Below are positions 12,370-24,342 of a stretch of 64,000 bases of DNA, in pieces. This stretch comes from Salminus brasiliensis (taxonomy: Eukaryota; Chordata; Actinopteri; Characiformes; Bryconidae), in assembly GCF_030463535.1 (NCBI RefSeq), contig NC_132878.1, positions 40,119,554-40,183,553 of the forward strand, read 5' to 3'. Each line of letters opens with the position of its first letter. Positions within the stretch are counted from its first letter, which is position 1. The notes beneath the pieces were generated by a model, which ran no database searches, was not told the DNA's origin, and saw nothing but the letters and a program-made list of their open reading frames with translations. A program made the position numbers and the translations under genes.

Positions 12370-12690
12370 ACAAACATGCCCACACTGGATCAGTGAGGGT
12401 CCACTGGTCCCTTGTGGGCAACCCACATTTAGACCATTGGGAATTTGCACATCACTGTGATATCAGCACCATGGCATTGGACCATCGTAAGCAGACAGCA
12501 TTGCGTCAATGTGCATTTGACAGGCAACCCACACTGGGCCTCGGGAGACTTACTTATAACTATGGCACTGGCCCTTTGTGGGCGGACCATGTGCAGCTCT
12601 CAGAAAAAACAAACACTGGCCTACTCCACACGCTCCACGGTTATCCAACAGTAGCCCAAAATGTTCTGACCAGTGCAATATGAATTTATG
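12370..12690. repeat. Decayed repeat with internal imperfect repetition
   Basis: The block 'ccactggtcccttgtgggca' (about 12401) returns as 'cactggccctttgtgggcgg' (about 12565), and 'gggcaacccacatt' returns as 'aggcaacccacactgg'. This looks like a decayed teleost minisatellite or MITE-like repeat. No frame is protein-like. Confidence 0.45.
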
Positions 12691-12849
12691 AACACTGTTC
12701 CAAAAGGACAAATGTTTCAAGCTGTCCAGTTTTAATAAGTCTGTCATTTGGCAACCGATAGCACAAATAATCTTTAAAAAACAATCAAATAAATCTGAGA
12801 AATCGTACATTTAATACATGTAGTAAATGAATGCATTCATCATAATATC

Positions 12850-13260
12850 AACCATCAAGTCAAGAGGCTTTTATCGTCATCTAATATGTGCACAAGTACG
12901 CAGTAGAGGGCTAAGGCGTTCCTCCAGGACCACGGTGCCACTCAGCACTGAACGGAAGGTGGTGAGGATAAGGTGACTGCAGTTTGATGTAGTTGTGTAG
13001 CACAGTATCATAGCAGCAATGTTACCAAAAGTAAAGTGTGCCGGTGGTACAGGGTGGGAGCATTTGTGAGTGTTTGTGTGAGAAGTGAGGGAGTTTCAGT
13101 TAAGCCCTGGTGTGTTGAGGAGTCTGATGGCCTGGTGGAAGAAGCTATTGTAGAGTCTGGCAGCGATATTCCGATGCTAAGTTCTGCCAGATGGGCAGAA
13201 TGATGAGTCTGAGTGAGGAATGATGAAATGAAAACAATGAAACGGTGATGAACGTGTTGC
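12850..13260 (-). mobile_element. LINE 3'-end remnant
   Basis: On the minus strand, around 13115-13150, the sequence reads 'ttcttccaccaggccatcag' followed by actcctcaacacacc. This corresponds to the FxxQAIRLLN end of ORF2 in L2-type LINEs, also seen at 54740-54766. The rest is non-coding and decayed. Confidence 0.5.
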
Positions 13261-14012
13261 TGACCCCAAACAGGGAGCCACATCATGCTTAAATTGATAT
13301 AGTGTTCAAATTCAATTCTAACTAATGACAACCAACAAACTGTCTCAATTATATAAATGCATAACTAGGGTTTTGGTTCGCAGTTGATTCAGTCCTCCTG
13401 AACACATTCTGCCCATTTTTTTGGTCTTGCTTCTGGTTTGAATTGCTTTGATGCAAAAACGCTTCCGTTCATATTTTTAACAAGTTATCAGCAAATAAAA
13501 GAATTGGTCCTCTTAGTGAGGTGGCGCTATTGAGTCCGTGCACAAACTGAAAATATATAATGATATTTTCATGAATAATATAATAATTTTAAATAATTTT
13601 GTTGCGATGGGTTAAACATGGGGGACAAATTACTATGCATTTTATTCATCAAATTACTAAACATTACTATACGTTATTATATACTTTTATATAATTTCGT
13701 CCTTTTTTTTCGTCCACATGTCTTTCCAGTGCTGCTGGAATTCTGTATTTACCTTACAGTAGCTTATTTCTTTGCTTGTCCTGGCTGCTACCCCAGGGAC
13801 TGTTGTGTGTATACAGTAGTACTCATGCCGGAGTACGTTTGCACAACCCCGCTTGTTACTACACTCAGTCCCAGCCTGCGCCTTGTGTGCGTTTCTTATT
13901 TATTGTGTTTGTGTGTTTTTTTTTTTTATGTTGTAATGATCATTAAACGTCATGGTCTCAAACCTAATATATATGAAATATAGCGATGTATATTCCTTAA
14001 ATACAACAAACC

Positions 14013-14315
14013 TTTTTTTAATACTATATATATATATTTTTTAAATACTATATATATATATTTTAATACTTTATATATTTTTTAAATACTATATATATAT
14101 ATTTTAATACTATATATATATTTTAATACTATATATATATATTTTAATACTTTATATATTTTTTAAATACTATATATATATATTTTAATACTATATATAT
14201 ATTTTAATACTATATATATATATTTTAATACTATATATATATATTTTAAATACTATATATATATATTTTTTATTTATTCATTTTTTAAATACTATATATA
14301 TATTTATATATGTTT
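14013..14315. repeat. AT minisatellite just upstream of CCNK
   Basis: About 300 bases made of (TA)n blocks punctuated by 'ttttaatact' or 'ttttttaaatact' spacers, with a basic unit of about 20-25 bases and a longer composite unit of about 65-90 bases. There is almost no G or C. It ends roughly 100-200 bases before the presumed CCNK transcription start. Confidence 0.95.
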
Positions 14316-14329
14316 GTACAACATTGCTG

Positions 14330-14720
14330 TTGAAAGCAGAGACTCTAATAACAAACTCCCAGTTGGTGGCGATCGTCGCCATTATCTGGCCTGAACCGTC
14401 ATTCCCAACGAGGAAGACAGCAATGTGGCTACCGTTGTAGCTAGATGTGAAGATAGTTACCGGAACAAAGCTCGGAGTAGCACGATTGCATGGCGTTTTA
14501 AGTTCCTGGTACTTTTCCACTGTTAAAGGTGAGTCTGTTCGTGTTAATATGGCCCTGAAAGAGTGGCGTGAATCAGCCTTTCAGTGAGGCGGACGTTAGC
14601 CGGCTCTCGCTAGCCTGCCGGGTGCTGTGTGGATGTAGCAGCTGATGCTAGCTAACTTCGCTCCCTGTGTCTATAGCTATAGCTAGCTAGAGGGAAGTGG
14701 AGGGCTCTGGGGTTGTCGGA
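14330..14720 (+). promoter_or_regulatory. CCNK promoter and non-coding first exon
   Basis: An abrupt change from AT satellite to CpG-bearing sequence. 'gtcgccattatctgg' (about 14375-14389) resembles the reverse complement of a YY1-type ATGGCG element. A clean donor, 'ttaaag|gtgagt', ends a putative non-coding exon at 14528; the first coding exon has its acceptor at 14995-14996. No TATA box is obvious, as usual for housekeeping genes. Confidence 0.55.
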
Positions 14721-14996
14721 GCTCTCAGTTTGTCATTTAACGTCGTTAGTTTGCTTTGCGGGATGCTTAGTTGTGACACATGTTGGCGAATTTGCAGTAG
14801 TTGGAGGTAGCTGGCTGGAAGCTCGTTGAGCAGCTCGGCGTTCGCGCTGTTGTTTCGATCGTCCAACATATCGGGAGCCGCCGGCGATCAGAAGTTAGTT
14901 AGCTAGCTAGCTCGTTCTGTTTTTCAGTAAGTCCCCTAGCTAAGTAAATCGACCTTGCTATTATTCCGGCCATGATGTTGTGTTTTATTTCCACAG

Positions 14997-17900
14997 GGTT
15001 CGTGATCGCTGCTGTGTCTGACCAACACCGTCAGTCGTCCAGCTGAGCATCACGGCTTTTCCTTCTTGTCAAATGAAAGAGAACAAGGAGAACTCCACTC
15101 CTGGCAGTTTGACCACAAATCTGGACCAAATCAAGCCATGCTGGTACTGGGACAAGAAGGACCTGGCCCACACCCCGTCCCAGTCCGAGGGCCTGGATCC
15201 TGCCACCGAGGCCAGATACAGAAGAGAGGGGGCCAGGTTTATATTTGACGTTGGAACTCGACTAGGACTGTATCCTTTCATTTTCATGTTGTCTCACCCT
15301 GTTTTGTACTAAGAAAGACATAAAAATGGAATATGTTGAAGTGTGGTTTATTTCCCCTTGACTGTCTCTACTCCAACAGACACTACGATACTTTGGCAAC
15401 AGGAATTATTTACTTCCATCGCTTTTACATGTTCCATTCTTTCAAACAGTTCCCGAGATATGTAAGCATGACCTTTTCAAATATTAATATGAAATAAAAA
15501 GTGTTTTGACATTGTATTTTGGAAGCCTGTTTAGATGGCAGACTGCAACAGTATTTTCTTGAAAACCTCTGTGTATGTTTCTAGCGATTACCCTAATAAT
15601 GTAACCCTTTCCTTTGGAGCAGTCGCAGGTAGAAACATTGCTCTGTAGTCGTGTAACGTTTAGGCCTCCTTCGCGATTTAATGATATTTGGGAGGAGGGC
15701 AATGTAGTGCTGTTTTAGTGGACAGAGTTTATTATTACCTGGTGGGTTACACACACAACCTTCCAAACATGTGAGCTTGTGACATGTCAGTGTCTCTTTC
15801 TGGGATTGACTGGTTTACATAGTGTAGTACTGTGTAGTGTAGCCATGAACTGCTACCATGTGGTTTAACATTTAATAGTGCTCATGTCGCATATATGCCT
15901 ACATACATAATCTAGACTATTAACACCCCCCCCCCCCCCTTTTTTTTTTTTTTTTTTTTTGAATCTCTAGGTTACAGGGGCTTGCTGTTTGTTCTTGGCT
16001 GGAAAAGTTGAGGAGACTCCAAAGAAGTGTAAAGACATCATCAAAACAGCTCGCAGCCTGCTTAATGATGTGCAGTTCGCCCAGTTTGGGGATGATCCAA
16101 AGGTAAGCAGAGTCAGTAGTGTCAGCAGCACATATGCAGTCTGTGAGTATTTAGCGTCTTGGCACATTTTTGTTTGTAGGGTTTTTACTATGTTCTTCAG
16201 CACAATGATATAGCATATTATAACCCTGCATAAGTTTACAAGTAATGCTTGCTTCTCATGTGTTTCTTTGCCTCAACAATGTGAAGCGGATGGAGTGCTT
16301 TGGATCAATTCCTTTGTTTGTTTTCCTTTATTCTGGAAAATTTTAAAGGATGTTGCATTGCTCAAGCTGTCTTGAAACCTGAACTCTATCCCTTCATTTA
16401 TGTTTCTATAAGAAACAGTGTCAGAAACTGCATAAGCAATCAAATTAATGTTCTTTGAGGCAAGTGGGGGTTTGCATACACTTTTTATTATGATTGCTTC
16501 AGTGCAAGACTACTGCCACAGTAACCTTAACTTCGTTGTTTTCTCTTGTTTGCTTTGTATATAAAGTCAAATTAAACATATTAATTAACAATTATTTAAT
16601 TATTTGAGTAAAAAATGAGATGCCCCTATTCAAAACTTTCTTAAACTGTACTGTAAATCTTAATTTCTGTGACAAGTTTGGTTTGCATAACATTTTTTTT
16701 TAAATAGGAAGAAGTTATGGTGTTGGAGAGAATATTGCTACAGACAATAAAGTTTGATCTGCAAGTGGAGCACCCATATCAGTTTCTCCTGCGTTATGCT
16801 AAACAACTCAAAGGTAATTGTTATGGTCACCATTTTGAATTATCCTTTACTTAAAGTCCTGTTTGTATTTGTTTATTTGTTTGTCCCATGCACTTTTGTA
16901 CTTTTTCAGGAGACAAGAACAAAGTGCAGAAACTAGTGCAAATGGCCTGGACCTTTGTGAATGACAGGTTAGCATTAAAACCACCTTGAGTTTAATTGTA
17001 TTTCTCGTGGAAAGTCTGGCTTTTTTTTCTTTCTTCTTTTTCTTTCCAAAAAGAGGAGTGCTGTCAGAACCACTTAGTTTTGCTACTCGAGTAGAAGTAA
17101 ATGCAAATATCTTAACCATGTTGATCTGTCCCACCTTTTTTTAGCCTTTGCACAATGCTGTCTCTTCAGTGGGAGCCAGAGATCATAGCTGTTGCTGTCA
17201 TGTATTTGGCTGGTCGCCTGTGCAAGTTTGATATTCAGGAATGGACGTCCAAGCAGTCATCCCGTCGCTGGTGGGAACAGTTTGTGCAAGATGTCCCTGT
17301 GGAGCTGTTAGAGGGTAGGGTGCTTTGAATTTGAATATGCATGTGTTTTGGGGGTGTTAAAACTCAAATTGAAACTGAACAGGATGACCCAAGTTAGAAA
17401 AAAAAACATTCTGACTAACGCATCTTTTTCAGATATTTGCCACCAAATCCTCGACCTATATTCCCAGGGCAAGCAGCCTATCCCACAGCAGCCCCAAATG
17501 CAGGAAAAAGACAAGCCGCCACTACCTCCTGCTGGCCAGCCAGGCCAGTCTGGAGGGCAAAACCCTGCAGCTCCTCCTCCACCTAAGAAAAACTCCCCTC
17601 AAGCCAGCCCCCCACGCCAGCTTAAACGACAGCATGTGAGTGAAATATTTTTGAATTTAGTGCTTGTAAATGAACATACAAAGGAAGGTGTTTTGAAGGG
17701 AACTCATTTTTTTGTTAAATGTCTAGTTTTTAAAGAAAATATAATTATAAATATGTGCAGTGTGTTGGATCTAACTGACTGTAACTGCTACTGCCTTAAA
17801 AATTAGTTCTGCATCAGCTACCTGTTGCTAGATTATGATCTTAAGGCAATACACTACTCACAAAAAGTTGGCTTTCGGGTGAAATGTATGGAAAACATAA

Positions 17901-19997
17901 AACGTTCATGCTACAGTGATATTATATCCTGAAAGTAGGGCATTTAAGTAGAAGCATGCAATGGTGATTTCCTCATCTCAAACAATTTATTGAAACAAAA
18001 GCCAACAACAGTGGTGGGTATACCCTAACAACAAATGTCAATGGCTCAATAACTTGTCATGTGCCCTTGAGCATCAATTACAGCTTGACAACGACATCTC
18101 ATGCTGTTCACAAGTCGACTTATTGTATGCTGTGGTATGGTATCCCACTCTTCTTAAAGGGCAGCCCTCAGGTCATTGAGGTTCTGAGGTACAGTGTTAC
18201 TGGAGAAAGTGCAGGTCACTTCATTTGAGGTACCCCAGTCTCTAGCAGCCATTCCCTAATGATGTTACCTCGTTGAGCTGAAGCATTGTTGTCCATGAAG
18301 ATGGAATTAGGTCTGTGGTGTTCATGCGGAGGCACAATGACTGGATTAGTGATGTTATTCAAGTAGTATTGGCTTGTCACTGTAGTTGGACAGTTCTGTA
18401 CACCTGCCCATATCGTATCATCACCATCACCACCACAAAAGGCTTGCTGGTGACAACAGTAGCTGATGCATAGCGCTCTCCTCCATGTCTTCTGCATCAT
18501 TGGCCATCTTTTCTGCTCTGCTTGAGTCGACTTTGTGGCCTGGTGGTGTGGTCAGGTACCCTTTTTAGGTCGTCTAGCACGCGAACAACACTGATAGAAA
18601 TTCTTCTCACCTCCCTTAAATGTGCCTAGAGTTGTGTGACCTTCATCATCCGGTTCCGCTGGGCACTGTACACAATGAAGCGGTCATCCGTGTGGGATGT
18701 GGCCAAAGGACGATCACTTCTATGCCTTTTTCCAATCTCTCTGTATCTCTCTTGCAACCTGCTGATGACACAGACACTCAGCTCAGTGACCACTTCCTTT
18801 TGAGAACTTCCTTCTGTCTCATCATGTCACAATGTGAACAGTATGATGAGGAGGACCCATATTGGTCGATTCATGGCTCAAACACCTGTTGTGAATGTTT
18901 TCATCAAGCTCTATGACAGCACCACCTGTCCTGCTGTTCAGTGTTTCAGTGTTTTCCTATGAAGTTTAGAGAAGGTCACATTAAGTTCACCTGTAAATGT
19001 AAGGGTGCATTTTTAGGTTCATTCTGAAATTACACCTGAAAGCCAAATATCCCTGACTTTTTGTGAATAGTGTATTCCTCCATGTTTCAAAATGAATTGT
19101 GCATTCAGGTAATATTTTGCGATATGACTGTTTATTCTGTATACCATTTAAAATCTGCCCTACAATCTGCATTTGTAATACCTGTATGAAACATAAAAGT
19201 GCAGAATAAGAACAAGCAACTTGTGCTGCTTAATTTACACACATCTCAAACAGCACAAAGCGACAGTAGGCTAGCACATGCCCGCTGCCCAAAGAGTGTT
19301 TTTGCATCTGCCTCCTTGCCTCTGCCAGAGAGGCAGAGATCTACATTATACGTGTTATAAGGACTAGGGCAGCCCTCTAAAAGTCGACAAATCCAGTCAC
19401 CAGTCTGAGATCTGTCAGTCAACTGAGATTCTTTTAAACACAAAACACTGCACAGTTTTAACAAAGAATTATATATATATATATAAAATTCTTTGTTAAA
19501 ACTGTGCAATGTTTTGTGTTTAAAAGAATCTCAGTTGACTGTAATGGGAGTTATAAATATATTTTTTAATGCTAGCAGGGCTATCTGGCACAGGCTGTTA
19601 TGGCAAGCTGATGCACCGGGGGTAGTAAGTTAGGCTAGCAATAATTGTTTCAGAAAAGGTCTCAAGTATGAAGGTATTTTTGAAAGAGAATCCTAAAAGC
19701 TTGAAAGCAAGCTCTGCTTTCACTTTTTATACAACAACATGAAACACAGCAAAACGCTTAAGAAACCTGCAATTGGCAGCTATTCTCCAGTTATATAGAC
19801 AGATTGAATGCAACCAACAAGTCTGAAACCACCAAAATCTTTATAAATACTGTGATATACATTTTAGGCCATACCGTCCAGACCTATATACAGGGAAGAC
19901 TATATGTCAATAATACAATCAATCAATGCATTTTCTAGCTTGGTCCTAAACAATGCTCACCAACTAAAAATGCATTGTTAGTTATGATTTAGTAATG

Positions 19998-20040
<43 letters not shown>

Positions 20041-20974
20041 TTTTTCTTTTTTTCAGGTTTCTCCGAAAGAAGAAGTAAAAGTTGCCACAGGTATTGATGA
20101 TGGCTGTTTTTGATCCATTTAGGCAGACTGGTTACAACTGTGTATTTTTTTTTTTCTCAATTACAAAGTCTTTGTGTAGCTTTTCATGCACATTTAACCT
20201 TTTTTTGTTTTTATTTCCAGAGCAAGTTGGTTCTAAAATACCACGGCTGGAGAGCCCAATGCCTCCCTTACCTGTTGCTCAGCCACCTGGTAATAATCAT
20301 GTAGTTTTGCAGATATTTATTTTTTCATTTCAATAGAAATCAACAATACAAACTACACTGCTAAATCTGGATCTTAATACTTCTATATATTTCTCTATTT
20401 AGATCGCAAAGGCCCACCCGCAGCACCAGCTCCTCCCACAGAGGTGGAACCAGCAGCCTTAGCTGACTCGGACTTATCCAAAGCACCTCCACTGCCCCAT
20501 GGAGCTCCACCCCCTCTGCCTCACCGCCCACCACCTCCACCCCCCTCCAGCTACATCATGGGCATGTCCACTTCCAGTTCGTATATGTCAGGGGAGGGCT
20601 TCCAAAGCCTGCAGTCTATGATGAAGACAGACGCACCATCCTATGCCCCTATGCCCCCTTCGTACGCGATGCCTTACCACCCGCATGTATACCCCCCTCC
20701 AAACCCTCCACCACCAGGCCCTCCACCACCCACAAATTATCCTCCGAACCTTCCACCACCCACCCCGGCTTACCCCCCACCAGGCTACAATCACAGTTAT
20801 CCTCCTCCTCCTCCCCCCCGCATGCCTCCAGGACATGCGGTTCCTCCCCCAGGGATGGGTTTGCCTCCCGCTGGGTATCCACCTCCGCCAGTCCCCCCAG
20901 GCCAGCCACAGGTACCCATGCCCCCCGGCATGCCGCCAGTGTCGGGGATGAACCGCGGAGCCTGGATGAGATGA
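14997..20974 (+). CDS. ccnk: CCNK, cyclin K
   Basis: Cyclin K is the regulatory subunit of CDK12 and CDK13, which phosphorylate the RNA polymerase II C-terminal domain during elongation in the nucleus. Coding exons: 15073-15269 (exon begins 14997 with 5' UTR), 15380-15461, 15971-16102, 16708-16813, 16910-16967, 17145-17314, 17433-17635, 20057-20090, 20221-20289, 20403-20974. They total 1623 bases, 540 codons plus stop, in frame throughout; human is 580. The N-terminus [13 protein letters not shown] and the [15 protein letters not shown] block are nearly identical to mammals. Two cyclin folds occupy about residues 30-260. The linker is Gln/Pro-rich and shorter than in mammals, which explains the length difference. 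The C-terminal 190 residues are a low-complexity Pro/Tyr/Met-rich tail ending AWMR. Exon 20057-20090 is a 34-base micro-exon. The intron 17636-20056 carries a Tc1 relic and a long hairpin. Confidence 0.97.
15926..15960. repeat. C14-T21 homopolymer pair at CCNK exon 3 acceptor
   Basis: Fourteen C then twenty-one T, followed by 'gaatctctag' and exon 3 at 15971. The tract serves as the polypyrimidine tract of this acceptor, ending ten bases before the splice site. Confidence 0.95.
17852..19072 (-). mobile_element. Tc1/mariner element with inactivated transposase
   Basis: Both ends are recognisable: 'cactactcacaaaaagtt' at 17852 and its inverse 'actttttgtgaatagtg' ending at 19072, each next to a TA dinucleotide (17850-17851 and 19073-19074), the expected target duplication. 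The left end lacks about nine bases present in the right. On the minus strand, about 18500-18220 encodes a DDE transposase piece with [11 protein letters not shown] (the second catalytic Asp) and LLETGVPQM, then stops and frame breaks. The element sits in CCNK intron 17636-20056, antisense to CCNK. Confidence 0.85.
19417..19540. repeat. Long near-perfect inverted repeat in CCNK intron
   Basis: A left arm at 19417-19470 and right arm at 19487-19540, 54 bases each, differ at one position that I can see (c/t near 19448). The 16-base spacer is (TA)n-like. As RNA this would fold into an extended hairpin. No gene product is recognised. Confidence 0.95.
19998..20034. repeat. (ATT)n microsatellite
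   Basis: About twelve ATT units, 20 bases upstream of the polypyrimidine tract of the CCNK micro-exon at 20057. Confidence 0.9.
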
Positions 20975-22023
20975 AGACGAAGAGGTTTTGGTCTTGCCGA
21001 GGAATGTGAGGGGTACACATGGAGCAGGTGCTAGAGAGGAGAGATGGATGTGCGGAATCTTCGAAAAATTTCAAAATACCATTCCACCAAATGTCCTCAG
21101 TCACCAGTCTCAGGAAGGTCATGATATCATTGTATTGTTTAGTCTTGTTATGGGTTTAAGTAGTCATGAAATATACACTATAATTCTGTTCTATGAGTTT
21201 CTATCTATAAGTTTTGCCTGTATTCTGTTATAAGGATGTAGGTATAGAATCTTCATGTTTACAAATCTACATGACCTCAATTTATAAAACTTAAGGAAGC
21301 AGACCTAGGACTTGTTTTTCACAGTAAGGTCTTTGTAAATTTGAGAGACCTTTGATCATAGAATTAGCGCTTCATGAATAAGGCCCCAAACACTTAAATT
21401 TGGCTTAAGATCAGTGTAAAATGACAGCCTTGATTCAGCACCACAAGGTTTCTACTTTCAAAAACTTTTTCTTCTTTTTTTTCCAAACCAAACAGTAAGT
21501 ATTAAGTGCTTATTCTGACCATCTACCAATATCAGACATGATCTTGACCTTAAGACGCCACAGACAGCGGCGTTTCCTGAAACAGCTCCAAAAAGCTAGA
21601 TTTTTTTTTTTTAAAGGGAATGTTCCTTGATGAGAGTGGTACATACGTTCTGTACATCTCTGTGGAGGAAATGTTTTGAAACTGTTCGGTAACATGAATT
21701 ACCAGTTGTACAGATAATGAACTTGTAACATCAGGAACATTTGTGTATTCGTTTTTTTTTTTTTTTTCCACCTTTGCTAATGTTCAACTGGAGACAAACA
21801 CAAGTGTTTCTTTTTTGCAGTAATGTGTTAAACATGACCATCAGTTTTGAAATGGATTCATCAGTCCTCGTCTTGATTCATAGCCACATTATGCATAAGA
21901 GAGCTACATTTGTAAATACTTCTTATGATGAGGACTGAAGACATCATTTAAGCTTCTCCAGATGTGCCTTAGGCTAGAAACTGATGTTACTGTTTTTTTT
22001 TTCCCCTCTTTGGCATTTGGGGT

Positions 22024-22029
22024 AATAAA
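22024..22029 (+). terminator. CCNK polyadenylation signal
   Basis: AATAAA, 1050 bases after the CCNK stop codon, followed by a T-rich stretch containing gtttgtttttttttcc, a plausible downstream element. The 3' UTR would run 20975 to about 22045. Confidence 0.6.
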
Positions 22030-22731
22030 GTTTGTTTTTTTTTCCTCCCTACTTCCATACTGTTGCCTCCCTTTTACTCTTTTAATCTCAGACCAGTTCC
22101 AGAAAATTCTAGTTTAACATTTTTGCAAACACACACTTCCACACACATATTGTTTTGCTATAAAAAGAAATAATACAATAATACAGTTTATTTCTTTAAA
22201 CAACTCTGCACAGGCAATATTAATAAAAATGATCAAAAGAGTTATAAGAAGGGTTCTGGAGGTGGAGTTGAAATTTTAGAACCACGCTCACTAGTTGTGA
22301 GTTAGTTAAAGTTTAAGTTCAAGTAAGAGAGCAAGATAAACCTCTACTAAATGTACCTGAAAACAGTGGAAAACACTCTTAAGACCTTTCACTTGACTCT
22401 GAGCTCTCAGATATGAGGCTTTATTTTCTAAAACGGTGATTCACATTGCTGTCCATGGGCCATTGGCTGCAGTAGATTGCAGTAAATATAAATCAAATTT
22501 TTGGTGACAATGAACCTTTGAGCCACACAGATGTCCCCTGTACTTGTTAATGTTTGCCTCCATTAAAGTCCCATAAGGAATGCACTGAACAGTAGTCGCA
22601 GACTATAACAGAGGTAATGGAAAAACTGCTGCCAATTTCATTCTAATGATTACTTGCACTGAAGACTTAACTCCATGGACCAGCTTCCCAGACAGGGTTT
22701 AAGCCTAGTCCTGGACTACTTTCCCTCCTGC

Positions 22732-22734
<3 letters not shown>

Positions 22735-22773
<39 letters not shown>
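22735..22773. repeat. (TA)n microsatellite
   Basis: About nineteen TA units, then 'aatatatataaa'. Confidence 0.95.
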
Positions 22774-22774
<1 letters not shown>

Positions 22775-23874
22775 TATATAAATGAAAGAAATGCCATGTT
22801 GTGTTTATGTTTTGGCTGCAAATAAAGGCTGCAAATGTTCACTCCACAAGGTTGAAACAACTGTGATTGCATTTTGCTTATGTGAGAAAATCTCTCTGAT
22901 CAGTCTGGCTAGCTCAAGCTGGTTAACCTGGTTGACCAGCTTATCTCTGAACCAGCTCAGGGATGCAGAACACAACTCCAGTGCTGGGAGGGCCGGTCTC
23001 CAGCAAAGTTTGGTAGTCGTCCTGCTCAAATACACTGGATTCAACTCCTTCATTAATTACAGGGCAGCTGCAAAACTTTATTTTAGCTGCTCTTCCAGCG
23101 TGACCAGCTTGACCAGGCCAGGCAACCAGCTCATCCTCACACACAAGTAATGGTGGTGTAATATTTAGATTTGCACAGCAGGTGGCGTAGTAGGGCTGGT
23201 TTCTGCGTTGGTGGATCATTTAAGAACTGTGGCGTTTCCCTCAATGTGAGCACGAACACACAGTGGTGCTATTCAAATAATTAGGATGAAATAATGAAAT
23301 AATGAAACAACTAGCTAAGCAACATTGGCCGATTTAACTTCCAAAGGCGACGGTGTTATTAAATTAATGGCCATTGTTATTAAAGCAATACAAAGTGGCT
23401 AGCTAACCTGCCTAAGCAGAACTAGACCTAGCTAACAAAAAGAGCTGGTCCTGCAGCTCTTACTCCAGAAATCGAGTTAAGCGACTAATCCAGGTATATT
23501 AACTCCTAAGTTCACATGAAAAAACCCGAGATCAAAGAGAGCCAGTGTCGGTTACTATAGCAACTAACGCTCGGCCTCTAGCCTGCCTGCTCTCTGACAG
23601 GTTTACCCACACCCACGTTATGTACTCATGCGAGCATGAGGCGTGTCCCTTCCTCGAGGATCCAGTGTTCACACGAATTTAATTATTTGCAAACGTGTGA
23701 TTAGACCTCGGGTTATTTCCTGGTAAACATTTTACACAGCTGACATTTTAAATCAGCCCTCACTTCTCACCTAGAAATGCTAGCGCTTGCTAGCCACATG
23801 CTAAACCTGGCCCCTCAGTGAGCCACCGCGCCATATTGCTTCCATTTGTTTTATTAATGAAGGATTTTGGGAGT

Positions 23875-23876
<2 letters not shown>

Positions 23877-23911
<35 letters not shown>
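23877..23911. repeat. (CA)n microsatellite
   Basis: About seventeen CA units in the CCNK-CCDC85C spacer. Confidence 0.95.
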
Positions 23912-23914
<3 letters not shown>

Positions 23915-24336
23915 TCCCTCACAGGTAGTCAAGGAAGTGTTGGCAAACAGCAGCGACGTTGACTGATGGTACCCAGAGCACAGCCGAGCGTTTATTGGAT
24001 CAACAGCTCCTGTGTACACGGTTAAAAGTATAAAATAAATAAACAATAATCATGACAATAATAGTAAAGTAGTTCCCTGATGAACATTTCTAATTTATTT
24101 ATTTATTATTATTTTAAACTCATTTTGGGGAACCTTAAAGGAACCTTTACCTTCTTAAAGCCTTTTCTTAAAGGTTCCTGCTACACTACTTCCTATATAA
24201 TAGTGTATATTATATAAATATTGCAACACTAAGCAGAATATGACTGACAACCATAGTGGAGACACTTTTATAACAGGTTTAGAAAAAAAAAATACTAAGA
24301 AGAAAGCACAGAACACAACTTGGAAGTAAGAAGTAG

Positions 24337-24342
24337 TTTATT
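24337..24342 (-). terminator. Candidate CCDC85C polyadenylation signal
   Basis: TTTATT on the plus strand (AATAAA on the gene's strand), about 1.8 kb past the CCDC85C stop codon. The sequence between is unspliced-looking and A/T-rich, compatible with a long vertebrate 3' UTR. Several other TTTATT motifs exist, so the choice is tentative. Confidence 0.35.

Larger units (their letters stand above)
22050..24320. other. Convergent intergenic spacer between CCNK and CCDC85C
   Basis: No gene recognised. It holds a (TA)n tract (22735-22773), a (CA)n tract (23877-23911), and a decayed dispersed repeat (about 22900-23130). That repeat has ends such as 'aagctggttaacctggttga' and 'gtgaccagcttgaccaggcc', which are roughly inverse, around a unit containing 'ctgggagggccggtctccag'. 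Confidence 0.5.

Noticed and set aside
14013-14315. CRISPR-like array
   Set aside because: The spacers are themselves repeated and almost pure A/T; this is a eukaryotic minisatellite.
20649-21122. Open frames antisense to or overlapping the last CCNK exon
   Set aside because: Gly/Trp-rich translations are shadows of the Pro-rich cyclin K tail.
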